Shown here piece by piece: positions 56,266-64,000 of a DNA stretch of 64,000 nucleotides. The position numbers and the translations under genes are program-made. Position 1 is the first letter of the stretch. Each line of letters begins with the position of its first letter. Under the pieces are notes generated by a model. That model worked only from the letters and a program-made list of their open reading frames with translations, did no database searches and was not told the origin of the DNA. This DNA comes from Euglena gracilis (taxonomy: Eukaryota > Euglenida > Euglenophyceae > Euglenales): NCBI GenBank assembly GCA_039621445.1, contig CP154956.1, positions 47,411,291 to 47,475,290 on the forward strand, read 5' to 3'.

Positions 56266-56644
56266 CCGCACTTTGCAATTGTGAGGCCAGATTGTGCACT
56301 GAAAAAAGGGGGCTAGGGCATTCTCCAAAGCACCTTGGGCACCAAGTCTTTGATACTGGCTGCGAAAGCCTCCACACCCTTCCCCTGACTAATTTTAAAA
56401 AATTCTTCGGCAGAAAGGCCTAATTTTTTTGAGTAAACCAACTCCGGCCACTATGTTGTAGTGGGGTCCCCAAACCTGGGGGGGTACTCCCTGTTTGGTC
56501 AAAAAAATTGTTTTGTGATAGAAGCGATGTTATCTGTTTTAATGGCCATATAGGGGTTTTTTAACGAAATCAAAAGGGGGCCCCCAGGTTTCACAAAGAA
56601 ACGTGTTGCTGCCACATAAGGCATCATCCAAGGTACTGATTTGG

Positions 56645-56945
56645 AATGAATCTGGAATCCCTTCTAGATTCCATGGAACCTGGAAAGGAATCTGCAACCC
56701 GTACCAGATTCCATTCCAGATGGAATGGAATCTGGAATTACATTCCAAATTCCATTCCATGGAATTTTGAATGGAGGCCATATTCCATCCATCTGGCATG
56801 GATGGAATCGGATGGATTCGGATCCATCCGAATTCATCGCATGGATTCGGCGATGAATCCATGCCGATGGATGTATTCATCCATCCATCGGCACGGAATG
56901 ATGAATGCCATCCATCCATACCAGATGGATTGCATTCCATCCACC
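56645..56945. repeat. GGAAT/ATCCAT-rich insertion in copy C
   Basis: About 300 bp of imperfect GGAATCTGGAAT, ATTCCATTCC, GGATGGATTC and CATCCATC units, many mutually inverted, interrupts the recombinase between TGATTTGG and TGGGGAATGG, which are nearly adjacent in copies A and B. Confidence 0.85.
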
Positions 56946-57616
56946 TGGGGAATGGAGACAACTCTCTCCCACTTGTGAAGTTTTTGACCTTTACGTTTAA
57001 ATTTGGTGTAGAGTGCCCACCCCAACACACTGGTGATTCTTTGGACCAGTGCCAAATCAGAACTTCTGTATACATAGAGGATTAGTGAACAGAAAATGAG
57101 TTATGGAGGCAATGTACAAATATCAGATGGCTGGGGGGACTGTGCCAGCCCCAGGAGGATTGGGAGGGGAACCCATAATGCACCATATGTTCTCTAAAAT
57201 CTGGTTCAAAAGCCTTTTATAAGGTGCCAACATGGCATGGAACCTTAGGTTACCAAAGCCAGGGATCAAAAGCATAGCACTGTATGTATTGCGTGCTTGG
57301 GCCTTTGAAAATTGAAACAGTGGAATTAAAGCGTCAACCAGGTCAGTGGTGGCTTCAGGGGGGGTTCCCCCATTTTGTCAAAAATCACCCATAAAAGCGT
57401 AAGGGCACTTTGGTAACGCCTTATACTGGTTTTTTCCCCGGAAAATCGTTTATGGTTGTGTTTTGTATTTGTTTTCCCTCCAGAATTTGACTGAGCAAAT
57501 CACGCAAAGCAAGGGCCACCTGAGGGGTGGCAATTTTTTCCCCCAGCTATTGGTGAACGTACCCTTGTAAGGGGTATTTTCAGGAAGGCTGTCCCTGGAA
57601 CTTTCATTTTAGTAAC

Positions 57617-57792
57617 CCCCCCCAAATAACACACCCCCCGGTGTGTTATTTAGGTGTGTGTGTTATTTTTATATGGAAAACCAAAGAAAAACATGGGGGG
57701 GGTTATTTGGGCGCTCGAAATCGGCCCCCGAGGGGGTGTGTGCTATTTGGGGGGGGGGGTGTTATATGGGGGGTGTTTTTTGGGAGGGGGTT
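57617..57792. mobile_element. foldback insertion with TAAC target duplication in copy C
   Basis: It is a 176-bp insert starting CCCCCCCAAATAACACACC, with GGTGTGTTATTTAGG and GTGCTATTTGGGGG inverted inside. Flanking TAAC (57613-57616) is repeated at 57793-57796, where copies A and B have a single TTAAC/TTAAT. Related C-run/AAATAA blocks are at 37700-37750. Confidence 0.8.
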
Positions 57793-57799
57793 TAACTGG

Positions 57800-59230
57800 G
57801 GCCCACCATGTGGCTAAACCCCAGTAGGGGGTGACCATTAAAACTTTGGCTTGTGGAAACATTTTAAATCTGGGGAGTAATTTTCGATTTACAGACCAGG
57901 GGGGGTTTGCATAAAGTCCCTCCCTGTTGTCCAGTGGACATTGTAGTGCATCTACTGCTGTGGCTTCCCGGTGGCGCAACCTGGCCACAAATTGTGGCAG
58001 TTTTTTGTTGCCTGGTTACGCAAAAAGGTCTGTTTTCAGAGTTATGCAACTTTTGAACTGCTGCCTCGGCCATTGAAAAAGTTGCGGGTCCAGGGAATAA
58101 TCCACATTGTCCATTTCCCACCTGCTTATGCGGTGTGCTAAGCCTTCCTTTTAAGGGAACCATTTTACTTGCAGGTTTATGTTGTGTACCTTGCACTATT
58201 TGAAAAAGGGTCTTAGCACGGAACTGAAGGGGAATTTTCTTCCCCCCCCCTTTCTTAAGTAAGAGTAAATTACTTGATTGTCCACTGACAGGGACACAGT
58301 TTCTCCTGGTTTGATTAGGCTTTGTGTCGTGCTTATTGCTGCACTTAATTGTTTGACATTTATGTGCAAAATAGAGTTTTCCTTCCACAATTCTTGCACG
58401 ATTTTGCCTGTTAGAATGTCCAGCCCCCCCCCCCCAAGCATGGGTACTGCTGTCTGAGTGCAAATCCCTGGTTGCATTTTGGGGGAAGGGTCTGCCCCCC
58501 AGGTGTCAGGCAGAATTTTTTTTGTCTTGATTGGTCCTTTATTCTTTGGGAAATGGGGTGCTTTGAGTCCCAGGGGGCTGTTGAATTTTCCACTCATTTT
58601 TTTCCCAGGGCATCCGTAAAGGCCTTAGAAAGAGTAAGGCCATCAGACTGCATATGATTTGGCCCAAAATGGCAGCTAGCTGCCTTCTTGACGGGTAACC
58701 TTTATTGACCATTTTTCCCAGCTCCCTTTTTTACTGTCTATACTTTCTGGGAGGGGAACCTCTAACTTTCCTTCTTGGAAGTTTAGTTGAAAACACAGAT
58801 GGGTACCACTTGGGTGGGCTTCAGGGTGGACTTTTTTCATTCATTTTGAATACTGATTTTATTAAATACCTAACCACTGTGTTCAGGTGACTTTATAAGA
58901 TGTTTTGTTTTGGGGCCACCAGTTAAATGTCATCCAGGTAAATAAAAAAATTATTTATGTTATTTATTTATGTTTCTTTCCTCCACAGCTTTTCGAATGT
59001 TTTCATTACTGACCCCAGATCTTAGGGCCTGGCTCACTGGACGTGGAATTAAGCATCCTTTAGCTTTTTTTTTGCTGCCCAGTGGCCTTTTTCCAACACT
59101 GGAAAAATATGCTGGATGTGATCCAGCTTGAAAGGTTTCATCTGGAACCTTTGATATAATTCCTGCAATCACTTATCAATCTCCATTTTTTCCGTCCCCT
59201 TCTCGTTTGGAAATCAAAAACCAGCGGATC
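57800..59230 (-). pseudogene. reverse transcriptase-RNase H, copy C
   Basis: RNase H fragments (MHSDSSTHAWGG; SLSVDNQVIYSYL) and the YANPP-type segment are frame-broken. The YLDD codons remain (near 58930), but the sequence upstream is an AT-rich expansion and an RT segment is missing. The codon that is TAG before FLISK in A and B is TGG here, keeping ORF1 and RT in one frame (IRWFLISKREG). Confidence 0.7.
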
Positions 59231-59239
59231 ACGTGCGGG

Positions 59240-60585
59240 GTGGTTGAAACCCTCACCCTCTTTACGGATCCATATTTTTCGTACCCCTGCAGTATTGTTT
59301 CTCTTAGTGTATGTTCAAACTTGCTCTGGATTTTGGGATGTGGACAATTTTGGTGGGATGACCCAGGGGGTTGAATGCCATCCCCGATTAGTTGACATGC
59401 TGTTGTGGGGCTTTTTTTGTACACCATTTCAGGCTTTTTTGTAACCGTTGATGGAAGGGGGTGTCTCCCCGTTTTTCCTCCAAGGGATTTATCCCCTGGA
59501 TAAGATAACCTTAGGGGGGCTGGGCTGGGGATGTTGGACATTGCACCCCTAGGGCTTGTACTCTTGGAAAAAGCATTTTTCTTCTGGGGGGATGTGCGTG
59601 CATTCTCTCCCTCTCTGATCACCACTCTGGAGGATCTTGTTGTTGGAATACATACCATAGGACTTAATGCCCCTGTTTGGCCAATCTGGTCTTCTCCATG
59701 TTGATGTGGTTGGTCGACATACTCTGTGGGTCCCCCCCTTGATAAAATAGTCGGGAATTGAGAAAAAAATGTTGGAGTGGTTCCTGCCCCTCCTTTCCAA
59801 AAGGGCCACTGTGGGTCCGTTTTCCTCCAGGGGATGGGTCGTTGAAAGGGCAACTGTGGGTCACGTTTTCTCTTGGCAGAAGGCCTCTGTGGGTCCCTTG
59901 CGGGATTTCTCCAGCATGTCCCTTAGCTTCTTGGTGGCCACACTGTGGGTCCACATTGCTGGCCTCCAAGGCCTCCATGTATGTCTCTTATCCACAATCC
60001 TTCTGTTGGACTTGTGGGCCTTGAGTTCTTCTTGGCCTCCAACCCCACTGCAATCGGGGGGCTGGGCGGGCTGCTGTTTCCTCCCCTTTTCCCCTTGAGG
60101 GGGCTTTTCTGTCAGATGATTTGGGGGGGGGGAGGTTGTACAGACCTTTTATGCCACTTCCTGAGTGGATTTGCTTCAAAAACTGGCCCCCATGGCCACT
60201 GTAGTGGTGGCCTCCTGGGCCATGATTCCATCTGCCCATTTTCTGGCCAATTTGTTTCTAGGAGGCTTGGCGCCTTTGGTGGAGATGCCCATGATCTGTG
60301 GGATTTCGTTGTCTAATTTCGAAGCCTTTTGACCCCCATGGCCCATGCTTTGCCCACCAAGGGCTGGGGAGGTCTTCTGTTTTCTGGGCTTTCTGCCCAC
60401 AGTGGTCCAAGGACCGTGGCCGTCACTGGGGGGGTTTGGGCTGCGAAATTTCTGTGGTGGGGGGTCTGGGTGGGAAGAAGGGCCACGGTCTGCAACGCGT
60501 TGAGCATCTCCAAGGTCTCCAGCTGCAGCGGCCACTGCTCCAGGACGTTTTCGGCCGTAGAATTACAATTTATTCTCCACTGCAT
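59240..60585 (-). pseudogene. gag-like ORF1, copy C
   Basis: Frames 60585-60313, 60535-60176, 59978-59664 and 59853-59176 together match ORF1 of copy A. There is only one HPPPS unit where A and B have two. The 3' part runs without a stop into the start of RT. Confidence 0.7.
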
Positions 60586-60737
60586 TGCTCATTGAAGTCA
60601 AAAATGAAATTTGATAATTCACTTTTCAATCGATATTCCTCTGGTCCGTGTCATTCTGGATACTGAATTCATACTGACTTCTTTTCTTGGTTCTTCTTTG
60701 TTCGTGAACTCTTTTCCTATCTTCTGGGTGTCGAAGG

Positions 60738-60880
60738 GCAAGTTAAGAATCAGCCAACTCCGGCGAAAAAAGGCACTAAGCAGGACCTCCTAACCCAGCG
60801 CAGCGAACAATCACACAACACCGCCGGGGAGAAAGGCATGGCCTCACAACGGCAAAGTGCGGAGCCCGACGTGTCGCCCA
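60738..60880. repeat. inverted terminal repeat, right end of copy C
   Basis: It is a copy of 51728-51876 with small changes. A diverged inverted counterpart follows at 61275-61345 (GCCATGCCTTGCTTGC..TGTGTGACTGTT). Confidence 0.8.
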
Positions 60881-61345
60881 GCCCCGCTCGATCTGGCCCT
60901 TCTTTTCTGTTCAGGGGTGGAATCCAGGTCCAGAAGGTGGAATCACCCTCGTCCAGGGTGGGGCCAAGCAGCGCCTTTTTTCTAGCCACCTTTCCGCCAG
61001 TCAACCGGCTGTGAAGGGATAAGAGCTCTGCGCCCCCCCCCCCGTGAAGGTGCACTTTCCTGGGAACATTTTTATTTTCCGGGAGTGGCGATTTTCTGGG
61101 GGAGAAGCGTGTCGTTTTAATCATGCACCCAGGCTGTCGGGGGCATTTGACGCCAAAACATTTGTTAATGAGGCTGAGAAGCTCAGCCCTTCTATGAAGG
61201 TTTGTCCAAAATAAATTATGCTTATTTTCGTCTTTTCCCCTCCTGAAGTCTTCGGCCCCATACTTTTCGCTTGCGAAGCCATGCCTTGCTTGCTGTTCGG
61301 TACTGTGTGACTGTTCACTCCGTTGGTTTGCTACCGGGACCCCCC

Positions 61346-61860
61346 CCCTTGGAAACTGGTCCACCCCTCCAGCTTTTGCAGCGACAAGGAAAGCAGGGCC
61401 TCACAATCTCGCATTGCGGGGACCGAATTATCTATGCTTGTTTCCGAAGTGCACACTTTTTCGCTTCAAATTGCTGATGTCCTGTTGACCTCCTCTCTGC
61501 ATTTTCAGTCCTTGAAAGTTTATTACATTATTCCTTGCCGAAGGGTTTGAAATCATCAATTCCCAGCGAAATTTGGCACCAAGCAGAGACTATCGCTGGG
61601 CTTCCGGCAGGGTTAACCACGGGTCACGGATCCGGCGACGGGGGGTGCGCGGGTGGGTTCAGCCCCCATGGAGGCCCTGGGAAGCTCCGTGGGTGCTTGG
61701 AATGGGTTGGGGTCCATTTTTTAGTGTTCCCGGCGGCGGAGTGGAGGAGCCTCCTGCGATGCCTCTGGGGGTCTGCTTATGTGGGCCCTCGCAGGGGGGG
61801 AAAATGAGGGGGGACAGAGGGGGGGCGGACAAGCCTGTGTCCTAGGGGTTTTCAGGGGGT
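61346..61860. other. spacer between the array and the LTR-type element
   Basis: 61390-61430 contains another diverged terminal fragment (CAGGGCCTCACAATC). 61610-61850 is GC-rich with short open frames and could include LTR sequence of the right-hand element. No gene was recognised. Confidence 0.4.
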
Positions 61861-62156
61861 ATTTACCTGCCTTATAGCCGCTTAGTGTGTACCAGGCGTA
61901 TGCTTCTGTCCCCTGGGAATCAGACGTACACTTGGTAGCAGATTGGTTACGATCCTACACATACTTCACAGAAAGAAAGGCTACCAGGTATTACACTTGG
62001 TAGCAGATTTGTTCGATCCTACGCTGACTTGCAGCGGAGGGCCCCTGCACCGTTATTACACGGTCGAAACGTCAGCTTCCGGCTTCTAGTCAACGGCTAA
62101 GCAGACGAGCAGGCTCAGGAAGGCTCTGTACGGTATTACCCGTTACAGCCCCTCTG
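61861..62156 (+). promoter_or_regulatory. LTR end and primer-binding sites of right-hand retroelement
   Basis: Two copies of TTGGTAGCAGAT followed by GGTTACGATCC (61933-61955) and TGTTCGATCCTACG (61992-62018) lie about 60 bp apart. TGGTAGCAGA is the complement of the 3' end of eukaryotic initiator tRNA-Met, the usual LTR-retrotransposon primer, and the further match to a GGTTTCGATCC-like T-arm strengthens this. Each is preceded by TACAC or TTACAC, as expected at an LTR ending in CA. The LTR start was not located. Confidence 0.6.
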
Positions 62157-64000
62157 GTGCCTGCACAACTGCTTAGTTTTGTGGGTTTTGCTGTTTTTGT
62201 CATCAGAAAAAGGCAAAGCACAGGCCCCAACCACCAATTCATCTATGCCTTATTACAGGCAGCATTGCAAGACATTGACCAAGATACTAGGGATTGGAAG
62301 ATTTTATGTGAAAGTGCTTCCAGTTCCCACGCCGATGAGGCACAATTGGTTCAATTGTCAAGATTGCAACATTTGTCATCATTGACAGTGGTCGGCGATG
62401 AGCCCTCCACTTCATTGGCTTCAGAGGCTAATGCGGCCTCTTCTGCACTTACCTTGCCACAACGGGGGTATTCGCCTCTGTCTGCGGCACCGGTGCAGCT
62501 GCACACACCGGAGAGACCCGTGGTGATTCCGCCACCGGATTCTCTGGTGATGGTGGGCTAGAAACCCCGTGTTTCTTTCAACCACCACCCGTTCTTCCAC
62601 CGGCATGCCCTTACAGAGCTTTGCCACCACCACCCGATCTTGGGTGCTATCCCGCACTACCTTGGTCGCCTAGTGGTACCGGAATTCTCTGGTACGCCCC
62701 AACCCATGGATGGCTATGGGAAGGGCACTGGGGAGCTCCTCACTGCTGAGGATGTGCAGGATATAGTTGCTCGGCTTCCAGGGGATCACCCCCTTGTGAG
62801 GCAGTTCAACCATGTGCAACAATGCGTTGCAGATTGTGCAACCGCACTCAACAAAGTGCTTCAGTTTGATGAGGACAACCAAAAACATGTCTTCACCAAG
62901 CTGGAATACTGCTGGAATTACTTGCAGGAAGTTGGCAAATATTGCCAGAGGAATTTCAAAAGTGCGGGTGTTGACCTTGCAAACTTTCGGGAAACCTTTG
63001 ACAAAATGTGCCAACAACTCCCGCAAAACTTCCGGCAAATTAGTGAATGCATGCATGAAGCGGAAACGCGGAATGCCACCAAGTTTCTGCACTTGCATGA
63101 CTCACTACGACAATTATCTTGACAAATGGAGTCCTGTTCATCCGCGTTGTTGCATTTGCAACAACAGTTGCATGCACGAGATTCCTCGTCTGCAACAACA
63201 AACAGTGGTGGATTTGTGTCTATGGACCATTTCACCACATTGTCCGCAACTTTCCATGAATCGCAACACCGCATTATGCAGTTGTGCGATGAAACGGAAA
63301 AGTTTCGGCAATTCCAGTCACAAGCCAACGAGAATTTTGCTCCCCACACGTATGTGCGGCAGTTGGAGGAGGGAATTTCCGTTTGGAGCAGAAAACCTGC
63401 TATTGTGACGCAAATCGGGTTGGATTATCCAATCTGAGCGCGAAAGTCGCGGAAGTAGCACAACGGCAGGATCAACTTCGGTTGCAGTTGCAATTCGACT
63501 TTGGCGGGATTAACTCGGCCATTGCGGGTTTGCAACAAAGCTATTCCGCACTTTCCCACCGAGTTCCGGACATTAGCGGTATTCAAACTGCTATTGGGGA
63601 ACTCCAGACCCGGTATGCATCGGTGTCTACCAAAGTAACGAAAATGCAGTCTTTACCTGCAGGTTCCAGTTCCCGGATTACCGAGAACCCTGATTTCAAG
63701 GCATTTTATGACAAAATGCTCACTGACAATCAGGAAACCTTGCAAGTTTTCTGCAACAGCCTATTACGGCTTGAGGAATCGGTGAATCGGAATGCCCGAT
63801 CCACGCAAAGTGAGATTACCAGGTTGGATGAGCAAATTTCTGCGTTGTTGGATAAGCCACAATCCGGAAATTTGCCCGTGGGTACTACAACCGCGTTGTC
63901 GGATTATCCTGCACCGGTTGCACCCACCACCACACCAACCAAGGTGACATCACCTTTGCAGATTCTCTCAAATGCTGTAAAAGCATTAATGGGACAACTC
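62157..64000 (+). pseudogene. gag of LTR-type retroelement, interrupted, runs off right edge
   Basis: One reading frame from 62157 to 63437 encodes a gag-like protein interrupted by TAG at 62559-62561 and TGA at 63120-63122. Coding sense then moves to another frame at about 63410-63430 and stays open to 64000. Segments include QAALQDIDQDTRDWKILCES, LTAEDVQDIVARLPGDHP, a helical part (WNYLQEVGKYCQRNFKSAGV) and long coiled-coil stretches (LSAKVAEVAQRQDQLRLQL; NRNARSTQSEITRLDEQISA). The last 60 residues match the minus-strand gag at 1905-1690. The zinc knuckle and pol would lie outside. The listed start is only the first start-like codon in the frame. Confidence 0.7.

Larger units (their letters stand above)
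56266..60880 (-). mobile_element. DIRS-like retrotransposon, copy C, decayed, with two nested insertions
   Basis: It is the third head-to-tail copy. Recombinase remnants lie at 56290-57330 (HYNI instead of HSTR at the H-x-x-R box), RT-RNase H remnants at 57430-59230, ORF1 remnants at 59240-60585 (MQWRINCN start) and the right terminal repeat at 60738-60880. It lacks about 100 bp of RT present in A near 59010. Insertions at 56645-56945 and 57617-57792 are absent from A and B. Confidence 0.8.

Overview
The window looks like nuclear DNA of an intron-rich, repeat-rich eukaryote, probably a protist or alga. The lineage cannot be fixed from sequence alone. The reasons are that recognisable proteins (V-ATPase proteolipid, mitochondrial GTPase MTG1) are broken into short GC3-rich exons with GT..AG borders, that introns and spacers are full of poly-G/poly-C runs, TG/TATATG microsatellites and short inverted-repeat elements, and that most of the right third is retrotransposons. 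No prokaryotic operon, Shine-Dalgarno site or CRISPR array was seen.

Layout. 1-1905: 5'-truncated minus-strand gag of an LTR-type retroelement with a CCHC zinc knuckle, running off the left edge. 1906-5010: spacer with G/C-tract repeats. 5011-11712: two adjacent V-ATPase proteolipid (subunit c) units on the plus strand; splice phases would allow them to be joined into one double-length protein. 11713-16650: spacer, then a Tc1-like MITE, a long TATATG microsatellite and a second foldback element inserted in it. 16748-22983: a four-exon gene for a small unknown protein whose second intron carries an intronless, frame-broken coding block. 23000-33564: spacer repeats, a 30-bp satellite with a palindromic core, GC-rich islands with probable exons of a Trp/Glu-rich protein, and a gene for a very acidic protein. 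33565-39950: mostly repeats, including hAT-like MITEs. 39950-44313: MTG1-type circularly permuted GTPase. 45014-45805: Gly-rich, RGG-type protein gene.

46490-61346: three head-to-tail minus-strand tyrosine-recombinase retrotransposons (DIRS-like: gag, reverse transcriptase, RNase H, tyrosine recombinase, inverted terminal repeats). The left copy (A) keeps nearly all catalytic motifs; the middle (B) and right (C) copies are decayed, and C carries two further insertions. 61860-64000: 5' end of another LTR-type element (initiator-tRNA-Met-like primer-binding sites, gag) of the same family as the left edge, in the opposite orientation, so inverted copies of one gag family bracket the window.

The host genes point to two housekeeping functions, proton pumping by the V-ATPase and mitochondrial ribosome assembly. 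The rest of the window is largely a record of transposition. Exon borders were placed by eye from reading frame, GT/AG sites and similarity to families as known from general knowledge; no search was run.
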